From: Hymenobacter mellowenesis
GTDB taxonomy: Bacteria > Bacteroidota > Bacteroidia > Cytophagales > Hymenobacteraceae
NCBI RefSeq assembly: GCF_030581005.1
Contig: NZ_JAUQSX010000005.1
Location: 62,001-126,000 of the forward strand
Direction of reading: 5' to 3'
Length of the DNA: 64,000 nucleotides
The position numbers and the translations under genes were made by a program. Below, piece by piece: positions 1 to 10,100 of this stretch (position 1 is the first letter of the stretch; each line of letters begins with the position of its first letter). The notes below the pieces were generated by a model that did no database searches, was not told the origin of the DNA, and saw only the letters and a program-made list of their open reading frames with translations.

Positions 1-1
1 G

Positions 2-2260
2 ACCAAGACTATCAACATTGTTACGAAGATTGAATTCCGTAACGGCACGTTTGGGCGCGTGGTAGCCGGCGCCGGGCCCGACCGCTACAAGGCCAGCGGC
101 AACGTGAACAAGTTCAACGGCGCGCAGCGGGTGTCGGTGCTGGCCCAGAGCAACAACGTGAACGAGCAGAACTTCGGCACCGAGGACCTGCTGGGCGTGG
201 TGGGCAACTCCAACACCGGCGGCGGCGGGCGCGGGGGCGGAGGCAACCGTGGCGGTGGGGGAGGCGGTAACGGCGGCAACGCGGGCGACTTCCTGGTGAA
301 CCAGAGCGGCGGCATCACCACCACCAACGCGGCGGGCCTGAACTACTCGAATACCTGGAACAAGAAGACCGAGCTGTCGGCCAGCTACTTCTTCAACCGG
401 GCCAACAACGCCCTGGCCAGCACCGTGCAGCGCTACTATGTCGACACGGCCAACACCCGCTTCAACCAGGCCGGCAACGCCCGCAGCCTTAACACCAACC
501 ACCGCTTCAACCTGCGGCTGGAGCACAAAATCGACTCGGCCAACTCCATTTTGTTCCGGCCCCGGTTCAGCTCGCAGTCCAACAACTCCAACAGCCTGGT
601 GAACGGCGTCACCAGCCGGCGCGGCACCGAGCAAAGCCGCATCAATAGCACCTACACCGGTGAAAATCAAGGCCTGAACACCGGCGGCGACTTGCTGCTG
701 CGCCACCGTTTCGCCAAGGTGGGCCGCACGGCCAGCCTCAGCATCGGGGGCACCTACAGCCAGCGCACGTCCACTACCACGCTCCAGACCGAGGACACGG
801 GCTCGGCCCTGAATAACCTCAACCAGCTCAGCACCCTGAAGCAGAATGGCGGCGGCGTGAACGCCAACCTGGCCCTCACGGAAGCTATTTCGCGGCAGAA
901 CCAGTTGCAGGCCAACTACGCCATCAGCTACGCGCCCAACCACTCCGATAAGTACACCTACGACCGGCTGGCCGGCGACACGCGCCAGCTGAACGAGGGC
1001 CTGAGCAATGTGTTTGATAATTACTACCTTAATCAGTCGGGTGGGGTCACGTTCCGGCACGTTACGCAGAAGTTTCAGGCGGGCCTGGGGGTGGCCGGGC
1101 AGTACTCGGAGCTGTACAGCGACGCGCAGTACCCGCGGCCCAGCATCGGGCGCTACACCTTCGTGAACGTGCTGCCCAACGCCAACCTGAACTACCGCTT
1201 CACGCGCCAGAAAAACCTGCGCCTGTTCTACCGCACCAACACCAACCCGCCCAGCGTGGGCCAGCTGCAGGCCGTGGTGAACAATTCGAACCCGCTGCAG
1301 CTCACCATCGGCAACCCCACGCTGCGCCAGGAATTCCAGCACTCCGTGAACGTGCGCTACTCGGCCTCCAACCCTGAGGTGTCGAGCAACTTCTTCGCGC
1401 TGCTTTCGGGCGCCTACACGCAGAACCCGATTTCGAACCGCACCATCGTGGCGGCCCGCGAAACCACCGTGACGCCGGAGGGCGCGCCGCCCGTCACCAT
1501 CCCGGCCGGCGGCCAGCTCACCCAGCCCACCAACCTGAGTCAGCAGTACAACGTCCGTTCGCTCATCAGCTACGGCCGGCCTATTAAGGCCCTCAAAACC
1601 AACGTGAACCTGAGCGGCAACGCCGGCTTCACCCAAACGCCGGGCCTCGTGAACGGCGGCCTGAACTACGCCCGCGTGCCCTCGTTCGGGGCCGGCCTCA
1701 CGCTCAGCTCCAACATCAGCGCCAACCTCGACTTCACGGCCTCCACCACGTCGAGCAAGAACTACGTAATCAACACCCTGCAAACGCGCCTGAACACCGA
1801 CTACTTCTCGCAGGTGACGCGCGGCCGCCTGAACTGGATTGTGGGCCCCGGCATCAACATCGCCACCGACGTGGTGCACCAGGCCTACGCGGGCCTCTCG
1901 GCCGGCTACAACCAGCAGTACATTCTCTGGAACGCCAGCATCGGCAAGAAGATTTTCCCCGGCCAGCGCGGCGAAATCAAGGTTTACGCCTTCGACTTGC
2001 TGGGCCAGAACCGCAGCATCTCGCGCAACGTGACCGAGGCCTACTACGAAGACGTGCAAACCAACATCCTGCAGCGCTACTTCATGCTGATGTTTACCTA
2101 CAACATCCGCAGCGGCAACGTGATAGCGCCGGCCGCTGGCGAAGGCGGCGGCCGCGAAGGCCGGGGCGAAGGTCGCGGCGGCTTCGGCGGCCCTCCCGGC
2201 GGCGGCCAGGGCGGCGGCATGGGCGGCCCGCCCCCCGGCGGTGGGGGCGGCCCGCAGTAG
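2..2260 (+). CDS. Outer-membrane beta-barrel (TonB-receptor-like) protein, 5' end missing
   Basis: The frame is open from base 2, so the signal peptide, any carboxypeptidase-like domain and most of the plug lie outside the window; about 752 residues remain. The first visible residues (TKTINIVTK) look like the end of a TonB-receptor plug, and the rest is the alternating aromatic/polar pattern of outer-membrane barrel strands. A run of Gly/Arg/Asn occupies about positions 210-276, and a Gly/Pro/Arg-rich tail about 2140-2257. Such Gly-rich barrels are common in Bacteroidota. The protein should sit in the outer membrane; its substrate cannot be told. An internal GTG at 59 is in frame but is not a credible start because homology continues upstream of it. 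Confidence 0.85.
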   Translation, partial: TKTINIVTKIEFRNGTFGRVVAGAGPDRYKASGNVNKFNGAQRVSVLAQSNNVNEQNFGTEDLLGVVGNSNTGGGGRGGGGNRGGGGGGNGGNAGDFLVNQSGGITTTNAAGLNYSNTWNKKTELSASYFFNRANNALASTVQRYYVDTANTRFNQAGNARSLNTNHRFNLRLEHKIDSANSILFRPRFSSQSNNSNSLVNGVTSRRGTEQSRINSTYTGENQGLNTGGDLLLRHRFAKVGRTASLSIGGTYSQRTSTTTLQTEDTGSALNNLNQLSTLKQNGGGVNANLALTEAISRQNQLQANYAISYAPNHSDKYTYDRLAGDTRQLNEGLSNVFDNYYLNQSGGVTFRHVTQKFQAGLGVAGQYSELYSDAQYPRPSIGRYTFVNVLPNANLNYRFTRQKNLRLFYRTNTNPPSVGQLQAVVNNSNPLQLTIGNPTLRQEFQHSVNVRYSASNPEVSSNFFALLSGAYTQNPISNRTIVAARETTVTPEGAPPVTIPAGGQLTQPTNLSQQYNVRSLISYGRPIKALKTNVNLSGNAGFTQTPGLVNGGLNYARVPSFGAGLTLSSNISANLDFTASTTSSKNYVINTLQTRLNTDYFSQVTRGRLNWIVGPGINIATDVVHQAYAGLSAGYNQQYILWNASIGKKIFPGQRGEIKVYAFDLLGQNRSISRNVTEAYYEDVQTNILQRYFMLMFTYNIRSGNVIAPAAGEGGGREGRGEGRGGFGGPPGGGQGGGMGGPPPGGGGGPQ

Positions 2261-2267
2261 AAATTCA

Positions 2268-2354
2268 GAACGTCATGTCGAGCGCAGCCGAGACATCTCG
2301 CGTGTAGTGGTAACTAAATCGCCTGCCATCCTTCGCTGCCCTCAGAACGACAGG
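2268..2354. repeat. Palindromic repeat family A, decayed copy
   Basis: The left arm begins GAACGTCATGTCGAGCGCAG and continues through CCGAGACATCTCGCG. The expected right arm is degraded to a stretch around CCTTCGCTGCCCTCAGAACGACAGG. It lies just after the stop codon of the barrel gene. Confidence 0.65.
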
Positions 2355-2462
2355 CAGCGCGCTGCATAACGGCCAGCCAAAGCCTGTTTGCTCAAAAATC
2401 AGGTTCTTTGCAACTTCCGGGCGGAAGGGGGCCGCGGTGGCCGCCTTCCGCCCGTCTTGTTT

Positions 2463-4886
2463 ATGCGAAATCCCGTTGCCCTGCTCCTTGGTCTGAGCTT
2501 GCTATTGATACGGCCCCTGGCGGCTCAAACTACCCTGCCAATTCACCCTATAGTGCCCGCTGCAATGGATGTGGCCGGCCTGCACTTGGTACTGAATGCC
2601 GAAGCTCAGCGCCTGATTCAGCAAAAAGCAGATGGGCTGAGCCGCCACCAGCCCTCGTTCCAGGCCCGCGTCGACTTGGCTGATGCCTCGTTTCCCATCA
2701 TCGACCGCGTGCTCCGCGAGGAAGGCGTGCCGCTCGATTTCCGCTACCTGGCCCTGCAGGAAAGCGCCCTGCAAGGCAACGCTCGCAGCAACCACGAGGC
2801 CGTGGGCTATTGGCAGCTCAAGCAGCCCACCGCCATCGGCCTGGGCCTGACCGTGAACGACGCCGTGGACGAGCGCCAGCATCTGGCCGCCAGCACCCGC
2901 GCCGCCGCCCGCTACCTCACCCGCAACAACAACGCGTTGCACAACTGGCTCAATGCCCTGCTGAGCTACTACACCGGCCCGAATGGCGTGCAGCCCTACA
3001 CGTTGCCTTCCGATTTTGATGCCACCGAAATGGCCGTCACCGAAGCCACTTCGCCCTACGTGCTGATGTTTCTGGCCCACAAGGTGGCTTTTGAGCCGGC
3101 CTGCGGCCTGAACCCCACGCCGCCCTTGCGCCTGCAGGAGTTTCCAGCCACGGCTGGCCAGTCACTTCAGGACCAGGCCATTACCCTGCATGTAGACCCC
3201 GCCGCCCTGGCCGCCCACAACTACTGGCTACTGGCCGCCGCCGTGCCCGCCGACCGGCCCTATTCGCTCATCGTGCCCGTGGGCGACGTAACCCAGGCCG
3301 CTGGCATCGCAGCCAACCAGCGCCTGCAAAGCAACGGCCAACTGCTGAACATGCCCGCCGTGGCCGGCAACACCGCCGAGGTCCGCATCAACAAGCTGCG
3401 CGCCCTCATCGCCCTGCCCGGCGAAACCACCGCCGACCTGGCCCGGCGCGGCCACCAGCGCTTGGGCGAGTTTCTGAAACATAACGAACTGAAAGCCTTC
3501 GATGTGGCCGTAGCCGGCCGGCCGTATTATCTGCAAAACAAGCGCGACGCCGCCGCCGTGGAGTACCACGTGCTGCAGCCCGGTGAGTCGATTTTTGACG
3601 TAGCTCAGAAGTATGGCGTGCGCCAGAAAGCCGTGTTCAATAAAAACCGCATGGCCCGCAACGAGGAGTTGCGCCCCGGCCGCGTGCTCTGGCTGCAGCA
3701 CACCCGCCCGCGCGAAACCGCCATCGAGTACCGCATGCTGAACGAGAGCGTGGCCTTGGAGCGCCCCAGCGCGCCCCCCACCGCCGCCGAACGGGAAACT
3801 GATGCCTTGGTCAGTACGGCCAATGAGGCTGTGACCCTGCCCCGGCGTACGGCCACCGAAAGCGGCCAGGTGAAGGTGAAAATCAAGGTGAAAAGCGAGG
3901 ATGGCAAAACCAAATCAAAGCGCGTGGTGGCCAATGATGCCGACGGCTGGGGCGAAACCCTGGCCACGGCAGCGGCTACGGCGGCTAATTCGCCGGCTGC
4001 GGCGCCCGAGCCGGTAGCAGCCGTACCCACGTCGCCCCGGCCGACGCCGTTGCCTGCGCCCGTGCGCCCGCTGCCGGCGCCCGTGCGGCCATCGGCGGCC
4101 AAAGTCACCTACCTGCCGCCGCCCGCTGCCGCACCGGCACCCGCGCCGCTGGCCGATGAGCCCGATTCAGCGGCCGTAGCCACCGCGACGATGCCAGCCG
4201 ATGTGGTATTCAGCCCTGATCCAGCCCCCCGGCCGGCTCCAGCCAAAGTGCCCGCGCCTGTGGCCACGTACCCGGCGGTCGTGGCGGCGCGACCGGCCGC
4301 TGCTCCCGTGCCGACAGTTACACCGGCTGTGGCACCCCGAGCTACGATGGCCGCGCCCAAAGCCATTCCCAGCAATGCCACCCACCGGGTAGAGGCCAAG
4401 GAAACAGTGTATTCCGTCAGCCGGCTCTACGGCATTTCGCCCGCTACACTCATTGCCATCAATCAGTTGGAAGCGCCGTATGGCTTGACTATAGGGCAAG
4501 TGCTGACGTTGAAAGCCGCGGAAACCGCACCGGTTGCCGCTGCACCAGTCGCCAAAGCTGCCCCGGTTGCCAAAGTCGCACCAGCGGCAAAAGTGGCTCA
4601 GACACCCGCTACGGTACCCGCCCAAACGCCGGTACGAGCTACTCAGCAGCCGGGCAAAATCAATCCCGCCACACTATATGTGCCTAAAAAGGCCGCCCCT
4701 GCAGTCGCTCCAGCAACAGTCGCACCGGCCCCGTCCACCCTGCACACCGTGGTGAAGGGCGAAACGTTATTCAGCATTGCCCGCACGTATCAGGTGAAAG
4801 CCGCCGACCTGCAGGCCTGGAATAACAAGCCGAATGATACCGTGAAAATAGGGGAGGTGCTGCGCGTGTCGGCCCCAGCTAAGTAA
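2463..4886 (+). CDS. MltD-like lytic transglycosylase with three LysM domains
   Basis: A secreted 807-residue peptidoglycan hydrolase, predicted to cleave glycan strands by the lytic transglycosylase reaction. ATG 2463 is chosen because it begins a clear signal peptide (MRNPVALLLGLSLLLI...AAQ); an in-frame TTG 25 codons upstream has none. The SLT domain covers about residues 70-195, with the catalytic Glu in ALQESALQ followed by AVGYWQL. LysM domains lie near residues 368-412, 640-684 and 760-805, separated by long Pro/Ala-rich linkers. MltD enzymes usually carry one or two LysM domains at the C terminus; here one directly follows the catalytic region and two are at the end. It stands alone between the barrel gene and dnaE. 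Confidence 0.9.
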   Translation: MRNPVALLLGLSLLLIRPLAAQTTLPIHPIVPAAMDVAGLHLVLNAEAQRLIQQKADGLSRHQPSFQARVDLADASFPIIDRVLREEGVPLDFRYLALQESALQGNARSNHEAVGYWQLKQPTAIGLGLTVNDAVDERQHLAASTRAAARYLTRNNNALHNWLNALLSYYTGPNGVQPYTLPSDFDATEMAVTEATSPYVLMFLAHKVAFEPACGLNPTPPLRLQEFPATAGQSLQDQAITLHVDPAALAAHNYWLLAAAVPADRPYSLIVPVGDVTQAAGIAANQRLQSNGQLLNMPAVAGNTAEVRINKLRALIALPGETTADLARRGHQRLGEFLKHNELKAFDVAVAGRPYYLQNKRDAAAVEYHVLQPGESIFDVAQKYGVRQKAVFNKNRMARNEELRPGRVLWLQHTRPRETAIEYRMLNESVALERPSAPPTAAERETDALVSTANEAVTLPRRTATESGQVKVKIKVKSEDGKTKSKRVVANDADGWGETLATAAATAANSPAAAPEPVAAVPTSPRPTPLPAPVRPLPAPVRPSAAKVTYLPPPAAAPAPAPLADEPDSAAVATATMPADVVFSPDPAPRPAPAKVPAPVATYPAVVAARPAAAPVPTVTPAVAPRATMAAPKAIPSNATHRVEAKETVYSVSRLYGISPATLIAINQLEAPYGLTIGQVLTLKAAETAPVAAAPVAKAAPVAKVAPAAKVAQTPATVPAQTPVRATQQPGKINPATLYVPKKAAPAVAPATVAPAPSTLHTVVKGETLFSIARTYQVKAADLQAWNNKPNDTVKIGEVLRVSAPAK

Positions 4887-4930
4887 GCAAAAACGCAGCG
4901 CTCAGGGAATCAGGCAGCAGGCAAACGGCG

Positions 4931-4963
4931 TTTGGCAAAGCTCCCCCGCCGGGGGTATCTTTA
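4931..4963 (+). promoter_or_regulatory. Predicted Bacteroidota promoter for dnaE
   Basis: TTTG at 4931-4934, a 21-base spacer, then TATCTTTA at 4956-4963. This matches the -33/-7 pattern TTTG-N19-21-TAnnTTTG with one mismatch in the last base. It ends about 65 bases before the dnaE start. Confidence 0.45.
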
Positions 4964-5027
4964 CTAAAACCGTTTCGCCCGGTCATCAATTGCTCACTGC
5001 TTATTGATGATTGTTAACTGCCTTTCC

Positions 5028-8000
5028 ATGCCCACGTTCTCGCACCTTCACAGCCACACCCAATATTCGCTGCTCGACGGCCAGGCCAGCATTTCGGCCC
5101 TGATGAAGAAGGCCCAGAAGGACGGCATGCCCGCCGTGGCCCTCACCGACCACGGCAACATGTTCGGCGCGTTTAACTTCGTGGCCGAAGCCAACAAGTA
5201 CAACGTGAAGCCCATCGTGGGCTGCGAGTTCTACCTGGTGGAGGACCGCCACAAAAAGGCCTTCAGCCGTGAAAAGGGCGAGCGCGACACCCGTCATCAC
5301 CAGCTGCTACTGGCCAAGGACCAGGCCGGCTACCACAACCTAAGCAAGCTCTGCTCGATGAGCTTCATTGAGGGCGTGTACTCCAAGTTTCCGCGTATCG
5401 ACAAGGAGCTTTTGGTGAAGTACCACGAGGGCCTGATTGCCACCTCGTGTTGCATCGGTGCCGAGATTCCACAAACCATTCTCTTTGGCACGGAGGCCGA
5501 GGCCGAGGAAAAGCTGAAGTGGTGGATTGACTTGTTCGGCGACGACTACTACATCGAAATCCAGCGCCACGGCCTGATGAATTTCGACGGTACCGGCAAA
5601 AGCCAGGAGGACGTGAACCAGATTCTGCTGGGCTTTGCGCGCAAGTACAACGTCAAAGTCATCTGCACCAACGACTCGCACTACGTCGACCAAACCGACT
5701 ACGCCGCCCATGACCTGCTGCTGTGCGTGAACACCGGCGAGGAGCACAGCATCCCGGTCGGTGACATTCGCACCAACTACTACACCCTGATGACGGGCAA
5801 GGGCGAGGTGAAATACGACCTGCTCGACAACCTGCGCCGCGACCACAGCCGCGACGAAAACGCCCAGCGCCAGCTCCGCCGCATCGACGAGGAGCTGCAG
5901 AAGCCCAAGCCGCACACCCGCTTCGGCTTTGCCAACGACCAGTTCTTTTTCAAGTCGCAGGCGCAGATGAACGAGCTGTTCGCTGACGTGCCCGAGAGCG
6001 TGGACAACACCAACGAGATTGTCGACAAAATCACGCCCCCGAAGCTGGCGCGCGACATTCTGTTGCCCAACTTCCCCATCCCCGCGCCCTTCGCTAACGC
6101 CGACGAATTCCTGCGCGAGCTGACCTACGTGGGCGCCTTCGGCCCCAGCGCCGGCCAGGGCGTTGTGACGATGAGCAAGCCGCCGCGCTACTCCGAGCGC
6201 ACTCCCGAGGTGGAGGAACGCCTTGATTACGAGCTGCGCATCATCCAGACGATGGGCTTCGCGGGCTACTTCCTCATCACCCAGGACTTCATCAACCACG
6301 GCCGCAACATCGGCGTGGCCGTGGGCCCAGGTCGGGGCTCGGCCGCCGGCTCGGCCGTAGCCTACTGCGTGGGCATCACCAACATCGACCCCATCAAGTA
6401 CTCGCTGCTGTTTGAGCGTTTCCTGAACCCTGAGCGGGTGTCGATGCCCGATATCGACATTGACTTTGACGACGTAAACCGTCAGAAAGTTATTGACTAC
6501 GTGGTGAATAAGTACGGCAAGACGCAAGTGGCCCAGATTATCACTTTCGGTACCATGGCCGCCAAGTCCAGCATCAAGGACGTGGCCCGCGCCATGGAGC
6601 TGCCCCTGCCGCAGACCAACGACCTCACCAAGATGGTGCCCGAAAAGCCGGGCACCACCCTGGCCGGCGCCTTCGCCGAAAACCAGGAGCTGGATATGAT
6701 TCGGCGCGATGAAAGCCCCGAAAATCTCAAGGGCCAGATTCTGCGCCTCGCCACGCAGCTCGAAGGTTCGGTGCGCAATACCGGCATCCACGCGGCCGGT
6801 GTCATCATCGCGCCCGACGACATCACGAAGTACATCCCGGTTTCAACCTCTAAGGACTCGGACCTGCTCATCACGCAGTTCGACGGCAAGGTGATTGAAT
6901 CGGCAGGGATGCTGAAGATGGACTTTCTGGGTCTTAAAACCCTGACGGTCATCGTGGATGCCATGAACCTGATTGAGCGCAACCACGGCGTGAAAATCGA
7001 CATCGACAATATCCCGCTCGACGACGAGAAGACCTACGCGCTCTACCAGCGCGGTGATACCATCGGCACGTTCCAGTTTGAATCTGAGGGTATGCGGCAG
7101 TACCTCAAGGACTTGAAGCCGACTAACATCGAGGACCTGATTGCGATGAACGCCCTCTACCGCCCGGGCCCGATGCAGTTTATCCCGAACTTCATTAACC
7201 GCAAGCACGGCCGCGAGGAAGTGGAGTATCCGCATGAGCTGCTGAAACCCATCCTGGAATACAGCCAGGGCATCATGGTGTACCAGGAGCAAATCATGCA
7301 GACGGCCCAGATTCTGGCCGGCTACTCGCTCGGCGGCGCCGACTTGCTGCGCCGCGCCATGGGCAAAAAGGACATGAAAAAGATGGCCCTGGAGCGGGAG
7401 AAGTTCATCGAAGGCGCCAAAACCATCCACGGCATTCCGGCGAAAAAGGCCAACGAGGTGTTCGACGTGATGGAGAAATTCGCGGAATACGGCTTCAACC
7501 GCTCGCACTCGGCCGCTTACTCGGTGGTGGCATATCAGACTGGTTATCTGAAGGCTAACTACCCGGCCGAGTACATGGCCGCCGTGCTCACCAACAACAT
7601 GGGCGATATCAAGAAGGTGACTTTCTTCATCGAAGAAGCCCGCAAGCAGGGCGTGCCCGTGCTCGGGCCCGACGTGAACGAAAGCCTCCTGAAATTCAAC
7701 GTGAACCAGGAAGGGGCCATCCGTTTTGGCATGGGCGCGGTGAAGGGCGCGGGCGAACTCGCGGTGGAAAGCATGGTGCAGGAGCGCGAAAAAACCGGCG
7801 CCTACTCCGACGTTTTCGACTTCGCCAAACGCGTGAACCTGCGCACCGTGAACAAGAAAACCTTCGAAAGCCTGGCCCAGGCCGGCGCCTTCGACGGCTT
7901 CGGCAAGCACCGCCGGCTGTATCTGGATGCGCCCACCGGCGACCAGAACCTGATTGAAAAGGCCATGCGGGTGGGCCAGCAGCACGCCGCTGCCAAGGAA

Positions 8001-8741
8001 TCGGCCCAGCACAGCCTGTTTGGCGCAGGCGCTTTCGGGGCGGTGGCCGCGCCCATGCCTAAAATCCACGAGATGGAGCCGTGGAGCAAAACCGAGCAGT
8101 TGCGCCGCGAAAAGGAAGTGGTGGGCTTCTACCTTTCGGGCCACCCGCTCGACAGCTACAAGCTGGAGCTGGACGCATACTGCACCTGCGGGCTGGAGAA
8201 GGTTGACGAAATCAAGAACAAGGAAATGGCCGTGGCCGGCCTCATTACCAATGTTTTGTTCAAGACCACGAAAACAGGCCAACCCTTCTGCACCTTCACT
8301 TTGGAGGACTACGAGACGAGCATCAACCCGGCTCTGTTCCGCGACGACTACACCAAGTTCGCGCCCCTCATCAACCCGCGCAACTACCCCAACGAGCAGG
8401 TGCCGCCCATGTACGTGCGCCTGAAACAGGAACTGCGTCGCCACACTCAGGACCAGTGGGACCTGCGCATTCTCACCATGGAGCCGCTGGCCGACGTGGC
8501 CGAGAAGCGCAGCAAAGGCGTCCGCGTGCGCCTCGACCTGCGCACCGTGACCGCGCCCATGCTCGACCGCCTCGAAGAAGCCATCGAGCACGCGCCCGGC
8601 GGCAAGCGTCTGGAAATCCAGTTCGTGGAGCCGCACGAGCATTTGGCGGTGGACATGTTCTCGCGCCGTTTCCAGATTGAGCCCAAGGCCTTCATTGAGA
8701 AGATGAAGGAGTTGGATATGGAGGTTTGTACGCTGATTTAG
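5028..8741 (+). CDS. dnaE: DNA polymerase III subunit alpha
   Basis: The replicative polymerase catalytic subunit, 1237 residues. The N-terminal PHP domain starts at once (SHLHSHTQYSLLDG); the polymerase core includes the catalytic PDIDIDF motif (about residue 480) and the region GFNRSHSAAYS; an OB-fold-like region lies near the C terminus (VAGLITNV). ATG 5028 is preferred over TTG 5004 and ATG 5007 because PHP homology begins directly after it. The length fits the Bacteroidota dnaE family. It is monocistronic between a predicted promoter and a family A palindrome. Very long antisense open frames cross this gene but are GC-driven shadows. Confidence 0.97.
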   Translation: MPTFSHLHSHTQYSLLDGQASISALMKKAQKDGMPAVALTDHGNMFGAFNFVAEANKYNVKPIVGCEFYLVEDRHKKAFSREKGERDTRHHQLLLAKDQAGYHNLSKLCSMSFIEGVYSKFPRIDKELLVKYHEGLIATSCCIGAEIPQTILFGTEAEAEEKLKWWIDLFGDDYYIEIQRHGLMNFDGTGKSQEDVNQILLGFARKYNVKVICTNDSHYVDQTDYAAHDLLLCVNTGEEHSIPVGDIRTNYYTLMTGKGEVKYDLLDNLRRDHSRDENAQRQLRRIDEELQKPKPHTRFGFANDQFFFKSQAQMNELFADVPESVDNTNEIVDKITPPKLARDILLPNFPIPAPFANADEFLRELTYVGAFGPSAGQGVVTMSKPPRYSERTPEVEERLDYELRIIQTMGFAGYFLITQDFINHGRNIGVAVGPGRGSAAGSAVAYCVGITNIDPIKYSLLFERFLNPERVSMPDIDIDFDDVNRQKVIDYVVNKYGKTQVAQIITFGTMAAKSSIKDVARAMELPLPQTNDLTKMVPEKPGTTLAGAFAENQELDMIRRDESPENLKGQILRLATQLEGSVRNTGIHAAGVIIAPDDITKYIPVSTSKDSDLLITQFDGKVIESAGMLKMDFLGLKTLTVIVDAMNLIERNHGVKIDIDNIPLDDEKTYALYQRGDTIGTFQFESEGMRQYLKDLKPTNIEDLIAMNALYRPGPMQFIPNFINRKHGREEVEYPHELLKPILEYSQGIMVYQEQIMQTAQILAGYSLGGADLLRRAMGKKDMKKMALEREKFIEGAKTIHGIPAKKANEVFDVMEKFAEYGFNRSHSAAYSVVAYQTGYLKANYPAEYMAAVLTNNMGDIKKVTFFIEEARKQGVPVLGPDVNESLLKFNVNQEGAIRFGMGAVKGAGELAVESMVQEREKTGAYSDVFDFAKRVNLRTVNKKTFESLAQAGAFDGFGKHRRLYLDAPTGDQNLIEKAMRVGQQHAAAKESAQHSLFGAGAFGAVAAPMPKIHEMEPWSKTEQLRREKEVVGFYLSGHPLDSYKLELDAYCTCGLEKVDEIKNKEMAVAGLITNVLFKTTKTGQPFCTFTLEDYETSINPALFRDDYTKFAPLINPRNYPNEQVPPMYVRLKQELRRHTQDQWDLRILTMEPLADVAEKRSKGVRVRLDLRTVTAPMLDRLEEAIEHAPGGKRLEIQFVEPHEHLAVDMFSRRFQIEPKAFIEKMKELDMEVCTLI

Positions 8742-8770
8742 GAGCGAGGAGGAGCGCAGGAAAGTAAAAA

Positions 8771-8874
8771 GAACGTCATGCTGAGCGCAGCCAAAGCATC
8801 TCGCTTGTGGAAGTAATCAAAATTGATAGCAACGAAGCGGTAGAGATGCTTCGACTGCGCTCAGCATGACGTTC
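8771..8874. repeat. Palindromic repeat family A (CTGAGCGCAG type)
   Basis: Left arm GAACGTCATGCTGAGCGCAG then CCAAAGCATCTCG; right arm GAGATGCTTCGACTGCGCTCAGCATGACGTTC. The loop is about 35 bases and AT-rich. It sits between dnaE and trxA. Confidence 0.85.
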
Positions 8875-9027
8875 TAATATTTCAGATAGGAAAACCGGTC
8901 ATTCACCGAGCCAAAATCACAGCGCTGAACTTTCCACAGTGCACCATGTTAACCATCCAATCTGCTACCTTGCGACCCTGTTGGCCGTATACGCCAGACT
9001 ATTCTTTAAACCCCAACCCAAATTGAA

Positions 9028-9357
9028 ATGGGACACAAAGCAATTGAAATAACCGACGCCAACTTTGAAGAAATCATCGCCGGCGACAAACCTGTACTGG
9101 TTGACTTCTGGGCCGAATGGTGCGGCCCCTGCCGCATGGTGGGCCCTGTAGTGGAAGAGCTGGCCGGCGAGTACGAAGGCAAAGTCGTGGTAGGCAAGGT
9201 GGACGTGGACGCCAACCCTCAGACTTCGATGAAGTTCGGCATCCGCAGCATTCCCACGCTGCTGGTCTTCAAAAACGGCCAAATCGTTGATAAGCAAGTA
9301 GGCGCCGTGCCCAAGCACGTACTCGCCCAGAAACTCGAAGCTCAGGTTACGGCTTAA
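9028..9357 (+). CDS. trxA: Thioredoxin
   Basis: A cytoplasmic dithiol/disulfide oxidoreductase, 109 residues, the normal thioredoxin length. The active site WCGPC has cysteines 32 and 35, the buried Asp is in VLVDFWAEW, and the cis-Pro loop is [10 protein letters not shown]. There is no signal peptide. It is a single gene closed by a strong terminator 20 bases after its stop. Confidence 0.96.
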   Translation: MGHKAIEITDANFEEIIAGDKPVLVDFWAEWCGPCRMVGPVVEELAGEYEGKVVVGKVDVDANPQTSMKFGIRSIPTLLVFKNGQIVDKQVGAVPKHVLAQKLEAQVTA

Positions 9358-9376
9358 TTGCCGCCACTAGCTATAC

Positions 9377-9413
9377 AAAAAGCCCCTTGCCGGTCCGGCA
9401 AGGGGCTTTTTTG
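9377..9413 (+). terminator. Intrinsic terminator of trxA
   Basis: Stem AGCCCCTTGCC/GGCAAGGGGCT with a short GGTCC-region loop, followed by six T. The A-run on the left lets it also act on the opposite strand for the convergent gene at 9435-9815. Confidence 0.85.
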
Positions 9414-9434
9414 TTGGCCCTTGGAAACAAATTC

Positions 9435-9815
9435 TTAGTCGTGAGTATTGCCGCGGCGGATGCGCGACTGGAACTTGGCGTGCTTTTTCAGTTGCTTCTG
9501 GTGGCCGTGGAGCTGGCGGCGGAGCTGGCGGGGTGAAGTCACCGATTTGCCTTCTTCCAAGCCCAGCACCACCAGCATCATCCGCTCGAGCTTGGCGGTG
9601 AAGCGGTGCGATTTCACCGACAGCTTTTTCATTTTGGAAACCTGCTTGGCTGCGGCCATTTTCTCGCGGGCGGCGGCCCTACGTTCAGCTGTGGCCGCCT
9701 TGCGCTGCTCATTTGGGCTGTCGGGCGTGGGCAAGTAGCCGGCGGATGCTTGAACGGCGCTGTGTGCAAAAATCAGGAGCGCCGCGAGGACGAAGGAGTA
9801 GAGGTTTTTTTTCAT
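9435..9815 (-). CDS. Secreted basic protein of unknown function
   Basis: 126 residues with a signal peptide (MKKNLYSFVLAALLIFAHSAVQASA). The mature part is strongly basic and helical, rich in Lys, Arg, Ala and Gln, and ends with a His/Lys/Arg-rich tail (RRQLHGHQKQLKKHAK). I recognise no family. It converges on trxA and shares its terminator. It is probably periplasmic or outer-membrane associated, inferred from the signal peptide only. Confidence 0.7.
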   Translation of the reverse strand: MKKNLYSFVLAALLIFAHSAVQASAGYLPTPDSPNEQRKAATAERRAAAREKMAAAKQVSKMKKLSVKSHRFTAKLERMMLVVLGLEEGKSVTSPRQLRRQLHGHQKQLKKHAKFQSRIRRGNTHD

Positions 9816-10100
9816 GGGTGAGGGCGTGTGAGATGTGAGGATGAGTTCAGATTGACACTAAAGTAATAGCGAATGATATATCTCCAAAATAAAGTAATAT
9901 AAAATCTGATTATGTTAAAAAAATACAATAGGGATGGGGTGTTTCATTAATATGTGCAATGGCAGAGCCGTTTGACACGTTGCATATGTTCGTCTGCCGT
10001 ATGACTGGCGCACACAGTCGAGGCCGGCGTACTTGACCTCAACTATGCCGGGCGATGCCGCGTAGCAGGCTTATCTCTCACTCTTTTTTACTATTTCACC

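Noticed and set aside
5340..8642. Long antisense frames (483 and 599 codons) across dnaE
   Set aside because: Same cause: composition of a high-GC gene read backwards. No domain is recognisable in them.
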